Positions 7,361 through 15,528 of a stretch of DNA of 36,479 bases are shown here, in pieces (position 1 is the first letter of the stretch; each line of letters begins with the position of its first letter). Location of the stretch: assembly GCF_003011965.1 (NCBI RefSeq), contig NZ_PXWG01000063.1, positions 1 to 36,479 on the forward strand. The letters run 5' to 3'. This DNA comes from Streptosporangium nondiastaticum (GTDB lineage Bacteria; Actinomycetota; Actinomycetes; Streptomycetales; Streptomycetaceae). The translations under genes and the position numbers were made by a program. The notes under the pieces are model-generated. The model did no database searches. It was not told the origin of the DNA and saw nothing but the letters and a program-made list of their open reading frames with translations.

Positions 7361-8584
7361 ATGGACCTGCTGAACACGCTGGTGGACAAGGGGCTGCGGC
7401 GCGAGCTGCCGACCCGTGAAGAGGCGCTCGCCGTACTGGCGACCTCCGACGACGACCTGCTCGACGTGGTGGCCGCGGCCGGCAAGGTGCGCCGCAAGTG
7501 GTTCGGGCGCCGGGTGAAGCTCAACTACCTCGTCAACCTGAAGTCGGGGCTCTGCCCCGAGGACTGCTCGTACTGCTCGCAGCGGCTCGGCTCCAAGGCC
7601 GAGATCCTCAAGTACACCTGGCTCAAGCCGGAGGACGCCTCCAAGGCCGCCGCGGCCGGTGTCGCGGGCGGCGCGAAGCGGGTCTGCCTGGTCGCCAGCG
7701 GGCGCGGGCCCACGGACCGGGACATCGACCGCGTCTCGAAGACCATCGAGGCGATCAAGGAGCAGAACGAGGACGTCGAGGTGTGCGCGTGCCTCGGGCT
7801 GCTCTCCGCCGGACAGGCCGAGCGGCTGCGCGCCGCGGGCGCCGACGCCTACAACCACAACCTCAACACCTCGGAAGCCACCTACGGCGGCATCACCACC
7901 ACCCACACCTACGCCGACCGCGTCGACACCGTGCAGCAGGCCCAGGCGGCGGGCATGTCCGCCTGCTCCGGCCTGATCGCGGGCATGGGCGAGAGCGACG
8001 AGGACCTGGTCGACGTCGTCTTCTCGCTGCGCGCGCTGGACCCGGACTCCGTGCCGGTGAACTTCCTCATCCCCTTCGAGGGCACGCCGCTGGCCAAGGA
8101 GTGGAACCTCACGCCGCAGCGGGCGCTGCGCATCCTGGCCATGGTGCGGTTCGTCTGCCCGGACGTGGAGGTCCGGCTGGCCGGCGGGCGCGAGGTGCAC
8201 CTGCGGTCGATGCAGCCGCTCGCCCTGCACCTGGTCAACTCGATCTTCCTCGGCGACTACCTGACCAGCGAGGGCCAGGAGGGCAAGGCCGACCTGGACA
8301 TGATCGCGGACGCCGGGTTCGAGGTGGAGGGCGCGGGCGAGACGACCCTTCCGGCGCACCGGGCGGACGCCGTCGCGGCCGCCGCGGGCTGCGGCGGGGG
8401 CTCGTGCGGGCCCTGCGGGGACGACTCCCCCGAGGCCGCTTCCGTCGAGGCCGCTGCCCCCGAGGCCGCTGCCGTCGAGGCCGCTGCCCCCGAGGCCGCT
8501 GCCGTCGCCGACCAGGACGCGCGTACGGACCTGGTCGCCGTGCGGCGCCGGGGCGCGGGCACGGACCTGCCGCCCAATGCCTGA
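7361..8584 (+). CDS. bioB: Biotin synthase with Cys-rich C-terminal extension
   Basis: Radical SAM enzyme that inserts sulfur into dethiobiotin. The [4Fe-4S] motif CxxxCxxC is C65-C69-C72 (LCPEDCSYCSQ). Other BioB landmarks are RVCLVASGRGPT, CACLGLLS, YNHNLNTSE and SGLIAGMGES, with VPVNFLIPFEGTPL later. The catalytic core ends near residue 335. At 407 residues it is about 60 longer than Escherichia coli BioB: the tail holds C344-GGGS-C349-GP-C352, then five 5-residue repeats (EAASV/EAAAP/EAAAV) at 358-382, and ends VAVRRRGAGTDLPPNA. The ATG follows GAGGA. The stop overlaps bioA by 8 bp. Confidence 0.96.
   Translation: MDLLNTLVDKGLRRELPTREEALAVLATSDDDLLDVVAAAGKVRRKWFGRRVKLNYLVNLKSGLCPEDCSYCSQRLGSKAEILKYTWLKPEDASKAAAAGVAGGAKRVCLVASGRGPTDRDIDRVSKTIEAIKEQNEDVEVCACLGLLSAGQAERLRAAGADAYNHNLNTSEATYGGITTTHTYADRVDTVQQAQAAGMSACSGLIAGMGESDEDLVDVVFSLRALDPDSVPVNFLIPFEGTPLAKEWNLTPQRALRILAMVRFVCPDVEVRLAGGREVHLRSMQPLALHLVNSIFLGDYLTSEGQEGKADLDMIADAGFEVEGAGETTLPAHRADAVAAAAGCGGGSCGPCGDDSPEAASVEAAAPEAAAVEAAAPEAAAVADQDARTDLVAVRRRGAGTDLPPNA
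8432..8506 (+). repeat. Five 15-bp tandem repeats inside bioB
   Basis: The unit GAGGCCGCTGCCGTC or GAGGCCGCTGCCCCC occurs five times head to tail (8432, 8447, 8462, 8477, 8492). It encodes alternating EAA(A/S)V and EAAAP. The number of units could vary by replication slippage without breaking the frame. Confidence 0.95.
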
Positions 8585-9884
8585 GCCGCTGACCGCCGGT
8601 GAGCTCCTCGCCCTCGACCGGCAGCACGTGTGGCACCCCTACGGTCCGATGCCGGGCCGCCAGGAGCCGCTGCTCGTCGCGTCCGCGTCGGGGGTGCGGC
8701 TGCGGCTCGCCGAGCCGGCCTGGGGCGTGGACGAGCTGATCGACGGGATGTCGTCGTGGTGGTCCGCCGTCCACGGCTACAACCACCCCGTCCTCAACGA
8801 GGCCGCGCGGGCGCAGCTCGGGCGGATGAGCCACGTGATGTTCGGCGGGCTCACCCACGAGCCCGCCGTGCGGCTCGCCGCCCGGCTCGTGGAGATCACC
8901 CCCGAGGGCCTGGAACACGTCTTCCTCACCGACTCCGGCTCGGTGTCGGTCGAGGTGGCCGTCAAGATGTGCCTGCAGTACTGGCGCTCGGCCGGGCGGC
9001 CGGAGAAGCGCCGGCTGATGACGTGGCGCGGCGGCTACCACGGGGACACGTGGCAGCCGATGGCCGTGTGCGACCCCGACGGCGGGATGCACGAGCTGTG
9101 GTCCGGGGCGCTCCCGAAACAGGTCTTCGCGGACGCTCCGCCGGCCCCGTCCGGCGACCCCGAGACCGTACGGGCGTACGCGGCGCACTTGCGCGAGACG
9201 GTCGCGGCCCATGCGCACGAGGTCGCGGCGGTCATCGTCGAACCGGTCGTGCAGGGCGCGGGCGGGATGCGCTTCCACGACCCGGAGTTCCTGCGGGTCC
9301 TGCGCGAAGCGTGCGACGAGCACGACGTGCTCCTCGTCTTCGACGAGATCGCCACCGGCTTCGGCCGTACGGGCCGGCTGTTCGCGGCCGAGCACGCCGA
9401 CGTCACGCCCGACGTGATGTGCCTCGGCAAGGCGCTCACCGGCGGCTATCTGACGATGGCGGCGACCCTGTGCACGACGCGGGTCGCGGACGGCATCTCG
9501 CGGGGCGAGGTGCCGGTGCTGGCGCACGGTCCGACGTTCATGGGCAACCCGCTCGCCGCGGCGGTCGCGTGCGCCTCGATCGACCTCCTCCTCGGCCAGG
9601 ACTGGCAGACGGAGGTCAAGCGGATCGAGGCGGGCCTGCGGGACGGCCTCGCCGAGGCGGCGTCGCTGCCCGGCGTCCGGGACGTCCGGGTGCTCGGCGC
9701 GATCGGCGTCGTCCAGCTCGACCACGAGGCCGACGTCCCGGCGGCGACACGGGCGGCCGTCCGCGAAGGCGTCTGGATCCGGCCGTTCCGTGACCTGCTG
9801 TACGTGATGCCGCCGTACGTGACGGACGACGAGGACGTGGCCCGGGTGTGCGCGGCGGTGTGCGCGGCGGCCCGCGTCGCGTGA
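8577..9884 (+). CDS. bioA: Adenosylmethionine-8-amino-7-oxononanoate aminotransferase
   Basis: PLP aminotransferase that makes 7,8-diaminononanoate using S-adenosylmethionine as amino donor. It has 435 residues. The BioA-specific start DRQHVWHPYGPM (14-25) and DGMSSWWSAVHGYNHP (57-71) separate it from other class III aminotransferases. Further motifs are LTDSGSVSVEVAVKM, RGGYHGDTW, D256 in FDEIATGFGRTG and the PLP lysine K285 in LGKALTGG. Its ATG lies inside the end of bioB (8-bp overlap), indicating coupling. Confidence 0.95.
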   Translation: MPEPLTAGELLALDRQHVWHPYGPMPGRQEPLLVASASGVRLRLAEPAWGVDELIDGMSSWWSAVHGYNHPVLNEAARAQLGRMSHVMFGGLTHEPAVRLAARLVEITPEGLEHVFLTDSGSVSVEVAVKMCLQYWRSAGRPEKRRLMTWRGGYHGDTWQPMAVCDPDGGMHELWSGALPKQVFADAPPAPSGDPETVRAYAAHLRETVAAHAHEVAAVIVEPVVQGAGGMRFHDPEFLRVLREACDEHDVLLVFDEIATGFGRTGRLFAAEHADVTPDVMCLGKALTGGYLTMAATLCTTRVADGISRGEVPVLAHGPTFMGNPLAAAVACASIDLLLGQDWQTEVKRIEAGLRDGLAEAASLPGVRDVRVLGAIGVVQLDHEADVPAATRAAVREGVWIRPFRDLLYVMPPYVTDDEDVARVCAAVCAAARVA

Positions 9885-9918
9885 CGCGGGCCGCACCGGC
9901 GAGGCCGGGGCGAGGCCC

Positions 9919-10047
9919 GTCCGGCACCGCCGGACAGCACCACGGTGGCTGATCACCGCTGCGGCGGAGGAATACAGCGCTGCTGCGCATCTTGTTTTCC
10001 GCCGCAGCGGCGCTCGGCCGAGACGGCGCAGCCCGGCGGTGCCGGAC
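9919..10047. repeat. Nested inverted-repeat element between bioA and bioD (copy 1)
   Basis: The 212-bp bioA-bioD gap folds back on itself. The outer arms are a perfect 15-bp inverted repeat (9919-9933 with 10033-10047). The inner arms are a perfect 13-bp repeat (9956-9968 with 9998-10010). Each outer-inner spacer is 22 nt and about half of it pairs, so the whole 129 bp forms one imperfect hairpin; pairing also continues weakly outside to about 9905 and 10060. Several blocks recur with the same order and spacing in the element at 26253-26345, so this belongs to a repeat family. It could be a MITE-like insertion, an RNA processing site or an attenuator before bioD. Confidence 0.85.
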
Positions 10048-10096
10048 AGCCCTCGGCCAGTGACCAGGAGCAAAAGAGAGAAGGCTGAGGACGCTC

Positions 10097-10813
10097 ATGT
10101 CCGTACTCGTCGTCACAGGGACCGGCACCGAGGTCGGCAAGACCATCGTCACCGCGGCCGTCGCGGCGGCGGCGCGTGCCGCGGGCCGTAGCGTCGCCGT
10201 GCTCAAGCCCGCGCAGACCGGTGTCGCCCCGGGCGAGCCCGGCGACGTCGCCGAGGTGCGGCGGCTCGCGGGGGACGCGGTGACCGGGGAGGAGCTCGCG
10301 CGGTTCCCCGAGCCGCTCGCGCCGGGCACGGCCGCGGCCCGGGCGGGCCTCTCCCCCGTGCGCCCGCCGGAGATCGCGGAGGCGGCCGCGCGGCTCGCGG
10401 AGAGCCACGACCTGGTCCTCGTCGAGGGCGCCGGCGGCCTCCTCGTCCGCCTGGACGAGGACGGCGCGACCCTCGCGGACGCTGCACGCCTGCTCGGCGC
10501 ACCGGTCCTGCTCGTCGCGCAGGCCGGCCTCGGCACCCTCAACACGACCGCCCTCACCGCGGAGGCGCTGGACGCGCGGGGCCTGCGCTGCGCGGGCGTC
10601 GTGATCGGCAGCTGGCCGGCCGCCCCGGACCTGGCGATGCGCTGCAACCTCGCCGACCTGCCGGAGGCGGCCGGCGCCCCGCTGCTGGGCGCGGTCCCGG
10701 AGGGCGCGGGCGCCCTCCCGCCGGAGGCGTTCCGCACGGCGGCCCTCACCTGGCTGGCGCCGGAGCTGTCCGGCGCCTGGGACGCCGAAGGCTTCACCGC
10801 GGCCCACCGCTGA
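10097..10813 (+). CDS. bioD: Dethiobiotin synthetase
   Basis: ATP-dependent enzyme that closes the ureido ring of dethiobiotin from diaminononanoate and CO2. It has 238 residues. The P-loop is GTGTEVGKT (8-16, with K15 and T16), followed by VAVLKPAQTG and VEGAGGLLVRLDE. Unlike the bioB-bioA junction, it stands 212 bp downstream of bioA, behind the fold-back element at 9919-10047, with its own GAGG ribosome binding site. The core set F, A, D, B is complete in this window; no bioC/bioH or bioI is visible, so the pimeloyl source lies elsewhere. Confidence 0.95.
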   Translation: MSVLVVTGTGTEVGKTIVTAAVAAAARAAGRSVAVLKPAQTGVAPGEPGDVAEVRRLAGDAVTGEELARFPEPLAPGTAAARAGLSPVRPPEIAEAAARLAESHDLVLVEGAGGLLVRLDEDGATLADAARLLGAPVLLVAQAGLGTLNTTALTAEALDARGLRCAGVVIGSWPAAPDLAMRCNLADLPEAAGAPLLGAVPEGAGALPPEAFRTAALTWLAPELSGAWDAEGFTAAHR

Positions 10814-10956
10814 CCCCACTCGCCACGGCCGCCTCACGCACCCCGCCCGCCCCAACTGCCGCGACAGCAGCGGAGCTTGCGGCGCGGCGACGGTGCGAGC
10901 CGGTCCGGCCGGGGAACAATCGCGGTAGCCGTCGTCCCCGGAAAGGGGTGTGTGCC

Positions 10957-11682
10957 ATGCCGCCGCTTCGGAGCACCAGGTTGCCGCACGACGCCGTGCA
11001 CCATCCGGTCTTCGCCCGCTTCTACGCGAAGGTGAGCCCGATCATCGACGAGCGGGCGGGCATCGGCGAGCACCGGCGCGAGCTGCTGGCCGGCCTGTCG
11101 GGCCGGGTGATCGAGATCGGCGCGGGGAACGGCCTGAACTTCCCCTTCTACCCGCCGACGGTCTCCGAGGTGGTGGCGATCGAGCCGGAGCGCGGCCTGC
11201 GCCGGATCGCGGTGGAGGCGGCGGTGCGGGCGGGCGTGCCGGTGGACGTGGTGCCGGGCGCGGCCGAGGCGCTGCCGGTGAAGAGCGAGGCGTTCGACGC
11301 GGCGGTGACCTCGCTGGTGCTGTGCTCCGTACGGGATGTGCGGCGCGCGCTGGCGGAGCTGCGGCGGGTGCTCCGGCCGGGCGGTGAGCTGCGGTTCTTC
11401 GAGCACGGGCGGGCGGAGGGCCGGGCTCTGGCGGTCACCCAGTACGCGCTGGACCGGACGGTCTGGCCGGTGCTGTTCGGCGGGTGTCACACGGCGCGGG
11501 ATCCGCTGGCGTCGATCGAGGCGGCGGGGTTCGAGCTCGGCGCGTACAGCCGGCTGCGGGTCCCGCAGACCCGGGTGCCGACCCCGGCCTCGCCCTGCGT
11601 CCTGGGCGTGGCCAGACGGCCCGCCGTACCGGGCCCGGCGGGTTCTGCGGGTCCGGCGAGTCCGGCGGGCGGTCGCGCGTGA
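10957..11682 (+). CDS. SAM-dependent methyltransferase (class I, Methyltransf_11 type)
   Basis: A 241-residue cytoplasmic methyltransferase. Motif I is VIEIGAGNGLNFPFYP (from residue 51), the acidic loop is VVAIEPERG, motif IV is AVTSLVLCSVRDVRRAL, followed by RRVLRPGGELRFFEHG. The order and the EIGxGxGxNxxFYP variant resemble the small-molecule, thiol or lipid methyltransferases related to METTL7 and PmtA. The substrate cannot be read from sequence. A GTG at 10948 is in frame, but ATG 10957 has GAAAGGGG 8 nt upstream. The last 20 residues are a Gly/Pro/Ala tail. It follows bioD by 143 bp; no functional link to biotin is evident. Confidence 0.85.
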   Translation: MPPLRSTRLPHDAVHHPVFARFYAKVSPIIDERAGIGEHRRELLAGLSGRVIEIGAGNGLNFPFYPPTVSEVVAIEPERGLRRIAVEAAVRAGVPVDVVPGAAEALPVKSEAFDAAVTSLVLCSVRDVRRALAELRRVLRPGGELRFFEHGRAEGRALAVTQYALDRTVWPVLFGGCHTARDPLASIEAAGFELGAYSRLRVPQTRVPTPASPCVLGVARRPAVPGPAGSAGPASPAGGRA

Positions 11683-11705
11683 GCCCCCTCCCCTGAGTCA
11701 CGCTT

Positions 11706-11727
11706 GAGCCCCTCCGCTGAGGGGCTC
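11706..11727 (+). terminator. Hairpin after the methyltransferase gene
   Basis: A perfect 8-bp stem (GAGCCCCT / AGGGGCTC) with a 6-nt loop lies 24 bp after the stop. There is no U-tract. Confidence 0.55.
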
Positions 11728-11893
11728 CGCTCGGCACCGGGGGCTTTTGCCGGTCCTTTACCATGGGTGGACAGCTTCCCGTACGACATGAAAGGTGTGA
11801 GCGTCCGCCCATGGGCGAGCCTCCCAGTAGCCCCCGCAGCCGACATCGCGCGGTCCCCGTCCCTCCGTCCGATCATGGAACGGAGGTGAACCG

Positions 11894-13246
11894 ATGACCG
11901 AGGTAGTCCTGCTGGTGGTCGCCCTGCTGCTGACGCTGGCCTGCGCCGTCTTCGTCGCGGCGGAGTTCTCGCTCACCACCGTCGAGCGCGCCGACCTCGA
12001 GCGCGCCGCCGAGAACGGCGAGCGCGGCGCGGCGGGCGCGATCCAGGCCGTGCGCAGCCTCACCTTCCAGCTCTCCGGCGCCCAGCTCGGCATCACCGTC
12101 ACCGGCCTGATCATCGGCATGATCTCCAAGCCGTCCATCGCGGCGCTGCTCACGGGCCCGATGGAGGCGATCGGCCTCGGCGCCGCCGCGGCCTCCTCGA
12201 CGGCCCTGGTGCTGGCCACGGTGCTGTCCACCGTCGTGCTGATGGTGGTCGGCGAGCTCGTTCCGAAGAACTGGGCGATCTCCCGGCCGCTGCCGGTCGC
12301 CAAGCGGGTCGCGGGCCCGCAGCGCGCGTTCTCCGCCGCGTTCCGCCCGCTGATCCGGCACCTGAACAACACCGCGAACCGGACCCTGCACCGGATGGGC
12401 CTGGAACCCGCCGAGGAGCTGGCCTCGGCGCGCGGCCCGCAGGAGCTGGCCGCGCTCGCCCGCCACTCCGCCAAGGAGGGCACCCTGGAGGCGGACGCCG
12501 CCGAGCTGTTCGTGCGGACCCTGAGCCTCGCCGACCTCACGGCGGAGAACGTGATGACGCCCCGCGTCCAGGTCATCGCCCTGGACGCCCAGGCCACCGC
12601 GGAGGACGTCGCGAACGCCACCCGCGCGACCGGCCTGTCCCGCTTCCCCGTCTACCGCAACAACCTCGACACGGTCGTCGGCATCGCCCACATCAAGGAC
12701 GTGCTGGCGATACCCGCCGACCGGCGCCCCCGCCACCCCGTCGCCTCGATCCTGCGCGAGCCCCTGCTCGTACCGGAGTCGCTGACGGTGGACCGGCTCC
12801 TGGACCGGCTGTCGGGCAAGCGCACGATGGCCGTCGTCATCGACGAGTACGGCGGCACCGCCGGCGTCGTCACCCTGGAGGACATCGTGGAGGAGGTCGT
12901 CGGCGAGGTCCGCGACGAGCACGACCCCCGCGAGGTGCCCGACCTCGCGCCCACCGGCACGGACCCCGGCGGCCGCCCCCTGTACGACGCGGACGGCGCG
13001 GCCCGCACCGACCAGCTGGAGATCATCGGGCTGCGCGCGCCGGACGGGCCGTACGAGACCCTGGCCGGTCTCGTCGCCACCGAGCTCGGCCGGATCCCCG
13101 TCCGGGGCGACACCGTGGAGGTCGCGGGCTGGCGCGTCGACGTCGTCGACGCGACCGGGCACCGCGCGGCCCGCGTCCGCCTGACCGGGCCGCCCGCGGA
13201 CGCGGGCACCGGCACCGGCACCGAGGTCCCGGAGGCCGGCCGATGA
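11894..13246 (+). CDS. CNNM/CorC-family membrane protein with CBS pair and CorC_HlyC domain
   Basis: A 450-residue hemolysin C/CorC-type protein linked by family to Mg2+ or other divalent cation export. Residues 1-190 are the CNNM (DUF21) membrane domain with several helices and the typical QLGITVTGLIIGMISKPS and VGELVPKNWAIS. Residues about 205-330 are two CBS domains (NVMTPRVQVIAL, GLSRFPVYRNNLDTVVGIAH, VIDEYGGTAGVVTLEDIVEE). Residues about 350-430 are the CorC_HlyC domain (DQLEIIGLRAPDGPYETLAG, RGDTVEVAGWRVDVV). GGAGGTGA precedes the ATG. It overlaps the next gene, a paralogue, by 4 bp (ATGA). The protein pair may form a heteromer (inference). Confidence 0.93.
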   Translation: MTEVVLLVVALLLTLACAVFVAAEFSLTTVERADLERAAENGERGAAGAIQAVRSLTFQLSGAQLGITVTGLIIGMISKPSIAALLTGPMEAIGLGAAAASSTALVLATVLSTVVLMVVGELVPKNWAISRPLPVAKRVAGPQRAFSAAFRPLIRHLNNTANRTLHRMGLEPAEELASARGPQELAALARHSAKEGTLEADAAELFVRTLSLADLTAENVMTPRVQVIALDAQATAEDVANATRATGLSRFPVYRNNLDTVVGIAHIKDVLAIPADRRPRHPVASILREPLLVPESLTVDRLLDRLSGKRTMAVVIDEYGGTAGVVTLEDIVEEVVGEVRDEHDPREVPDLAPTGTDPGGRPLYDADGAARTDQLEIIGLRAPDGPYETLAGLVATELGRIPVRGDTVEVAGWRVDVVDATGHRAARVRLTGPPADAGTGTGTEVPEAGR

Positions 13247-14259
13247 CGTTCGTCCAGTTGCTGATCGGCCTGGCGACGCTCGTCGTCAACGCCTTCTTCG
13301 TGGGCGCGGAGTTCGCCCTGATCTCGGTGCGCCGCAGCCAGATCGAGCCGTACGCCGACCGGGGCGACCGGCGCGCCCGCAGCGTCCTGTGGGGCCTGCG
13401 GCACATCTCGGCGCTGATGGCCGCGGCCCAGCTCGGCATCACGCTGTGCACACTGGTCCTGGGCGTGGTCGCCGAGCCCGCGATCGCCCACCTGCTGGAG
13501 CCCGTCTTCGACGTGCTCGGCGTGCCGCACGGCCTGGTGCACCCCATCTCGTTCGTCATCGCGCTGGCCGTGGCGACGTACCTGCACATGCTGTTCGGCG
13601 AGATGGTGCCGAAGAACATCGCGCTGGCCGAGCCGGTGCGCACCGCCCTGCGGCTCGGCCCGCCGCTGGTCGCCCTGGCGCGGGCGCTGCGCCCGTTCGT
13701 CTTCGCCATCAACTCCTTCGCCAACGGCCTGCTGAAGCTGTTGCGGGTGGAGCCGAAGGACGAGGTGGCGGCGACGTACTCGGACGACCAGCTCGCGCGG
13801 ATCGTCGCCGACTCCAGCGCGGCCGGCCTGCTCGACTCGCGGGCCACGGAGCGGCTGCGCGACGCCCTGGAGCTGGGCAAGCGCCCGGTGCGGGACGTGG
13901 TCACGCCCGTCGAACGGGTGGTCTCGGCGCCCCTGGGCGTCACCCCCGAGGGGCTGGAGCGGCTGGCGGCCGACTCCGGGTTCTCGCGGTTCCCGGTGGT
14001 GGACACGGCGGGCCGCCTCCTGGGCTACCTGCACGTGAAGGACGCCCTGGACGCCCGGCCGCGGGACTTCCCCTTCCCGCTGCAGCGGATGCGCCGGATC
14101 GCGACGGTCCCGGCGACGACGCCGCTGGACGACGCCATCACCACGATGCGGGGCACGGGCACGCACCTCGCCGCGGTGATAGGCGAGGACGGCAAGCTGG
14201 CCGGCCTCGTCACCCTGGAGGACCTGCTGCGCGAACTGGTGGGCCGCCCGGCGCAGTAA
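13243..14259 (+). CDS. CNNM/CorC-family membrane protein without CorC_HlyC domain
   Basis: A 338-residue paralogue of the upstream protein. Its membrane domain covers residues 1 to about 190 (AQLGITLCTLVLGVVAEPAI, HMLFGEMVPKNIALAEP), followed by two CBS domains to the end (VRDVVTPVERVV, SGFSRFPVVDTAGRLLGYLH, VIGEDGKLAGLVTLEDLLRE). The C-terminal CorC_HlyC domain is missing, which explains its shorter length. The two genes are translationally coupled. The division of labour, one full and one short partner, recurs in actinomycetes (family knowledge). Confidence 0.93.
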   Translation: MTFVQLLIGLATLVVNAFFVGAEFALISVRRSQIEPYADRGDRRARSVLWGLRHISALMAAAQLGITLCTLVLGVVAEPAIAHLLEPVFDVLGVPHGLVHPISFVIALAVATYLHMLFGEMVPKNIALAEPVRTALRLGPPLVALARALRPFVFAINSFANGLLKLLRVEPKDEVAATYSDDQLARIVADSSAAGLLDSRATERLRDALELGKRPVRDVVTPVERVVSAPLGVTPEGLERLAADSGFSRFPVVDTAGRLLGYLHVKDALDARPRDFPFPLQRMRRIATVPATTPLDDAITTMRGTGTHLAAVIGEDGKLAGLVTLEDLLRELVGRPAQ

Positions 14260-14317
14260 CGCGCACCGACGGCGCCCTCGGCCGCCCCGGCCCGCGCGGA
14301 CGCTGTTGACGCATTCG

Positions 14318-14359
14318 GCCCGGTCTTGCAGCGAGCCCGCGCTCACTGCAAGACCGGGC
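14318..14359. terminator. Long bidirectional hairpin between convergent genes
   Basis: A perfect 14-bp inverted repeat (GCCCGGTCTTGCAG at 14318-14331, CTGCAAGACCGGGC at 14346-14359) encloses a further GAGC/GCTC stem with one unpaired base each side. It sits between convergent genes, so a two-way terminator is the simplest reading. Confidence 0.75.
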
Positions 14360-14409
14360 TGGTGCTCAACCGCAGCGTTGCAGGGTTCAGAGGGCTCCGG
14401 TGTCCGCGG

Positions 14410-15360
14410 TCAGTGCCGGGCCCGGGCAAGGAAGGCCTGGTACCAGGCGAGGGTGTCGTCCAGGGTCGCGTCGAAGGCGACCGGCTTGATACCGAAGGTC
14501 TCCTGGATCGCGGTGGAGTCCATCACCTGCGGTTCGGTGTGCTGGTAGAACAGCTCGGCGTAGGAGTCTATGAACACCTCGTCGAACGGCCCGAAGGGGC
14601 GCGGCTCGCTCATGATGGTGATCTTCAGGGGCTGCCCGACCTTCCGCTCGATCTGCTGGAAGATCTCGCGGGTGGACCGGGTGGGAGCGGTGGGCAGGTG
14701 CCAGACGCGGCCGTCGCCGTCGGGACGTTCCCCCAGGGTGGCCAGGCCGGCGGCGACGTCGCGGATGTCGGTGTAGCTGTGAGGCAGGTCGATGTCACCC
14801 AGGCCCAGCACGTCGGTTCCGGTCAGGGCGCCGGGGAAGACGGCGCCGCCCAGGGTGGAGTTGAGCACGCCGGGGCCGACGAAGTCCGCCGAGCGGCCGA
14901 GCACGACACGGGCCCGGCCGTCACGGTGCGCGGCCAGGTACTTCTCGTCGAGGGCGGCCCGCATCCTGCCCTTGGCACCGGTCGCGTTCCAGGGGGTGTC
15001 TTCGGTCATGACCTGACCGTGGGTTTTGCCGTAGGGGTAGAGGGTGTCAAGGACGACGAGGCGCGCCCCGGCGGTCTCCACCGCGCCGAGGATCGCGTCC
15101 TGGATGCCGGGCATCACCTCGACCTGCAGGTGATAGGCGACATTCACGCAGTGGTAGACGACACCGGCGCCCTCGATCGCCGTCAGCGCTCCCTCGATGG
15201 TGCTCACATCGCCCCTGCGACGTTCGACTCCGTCGATGGGCTCCCCGGCCCCCGAGCGGTCGACGAGACGGACCCCGTGCCCACGGCGGGCGAGTTCGGT
15301 GGCAACGGCGGTGCCCGCGGGGCCCGCACCCAGGACGACGTGGAAATCAGCGGCATTCAT
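14410..15360 (-). CDS. NAD(P)-binding epimerase/dehydratase-like (extended SDR)
   Basis: A 316-residue Rossmann protein. The nucleotide loop is VVLGAGPAGTAVATELARRG (8-28), a GxGxxG variant of atypical or extended SDRs. It continues with an acidic/basic segment VRLVDRSG, GDVSTIEGALTAIEGAGVVY and LVVLDTLYPYGKT, where YPYGK supplies a YxxxK-like pair. The C-terminal part resembles the NAD-dependent epimerase family. The ATG has GGAGG 9 nt upstream. It is divergent from a TetR regulator, the usual sign that TetR represses it. The substrate is unknown; it might act on xenobiotics or sugars. Confidence 0.82.
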   Translation of the reverse strand: MNAADFHVVLGAGPAGTAVATELARRGHGVRLVDRSGAGEPIDGVERRRGDVSTIEGALTAIEGAGVVYHCVNVAYHLQVEVMPGIQDAILGAVETAGARLVVLDTLYPYGKTHGQVMTEDTPWNATGAKGRMRAALDEKYLAAHRDGRARVVLGRSADFVGPGVLNSTLGGAVFPGALTGTDVLGLGDIDLPHSYTDIRDVAAGLATLGERPDGDGRVWHLPTAPTRSTREIFQQIERKVGQPLKITIMSEPRPFGPFDEVFIDSYAELFYQHTEPQVMDSTAIQETFGIKPVAFDATLDDTLAWYQAFLARARH

Positions 15361-15528
15361 GAGAGATGTCCTCCGGCTCTTCGTACGGCTGTTATCCGCG
15401 CGAGGCGGCCTGTGCGTTACGATGAATCACATCTGTTAGACACCATAACTCTCCCGGGTGCGGTTCGGGCAAGGTCTACCGAGTTCTCCGGACCCGGGAC
15501 ACCGGACAGACAGCACAGGAGGACCGTC
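15361..15528. promoter_or_regulatory. Divergent promoter region, likely TetR target
   Basis: This is the 168-bp gap between the epimerase-like gene and the TetR gene. The centre (about 15417-15450) is AT-richer and contains GTTAGACACCATAAC, with 4-bp arms GTTA/TAAC, and GATGAATCACATC, with arms GATG/CATC. Either could be an operator, but both are too short to be convincing. Confidence 0.3.

Noticed and set aside
8432..8506. The bioB repeats as a CRISPR or minisatellite outside genes
   Set aside because: They are contiguous 15-bp units with no spacers and keep the reading frame, so they are a protein repeat.
11728..11893. A magnesium (M-box) riboswitch before the CNNM genes
   Set aside because: The place would be sensible, but the conserved GGTGAGGCTCC and AAATGTC...GACGCCAATGGG blocks are absent.
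14318..14359. Terminal inverted repeats of an insertion sequence
   Set aside because: The arms are only 14 nt apart with nothing between them, and no transposase gene is near. A terminator hairpin between convergent genes explains it.
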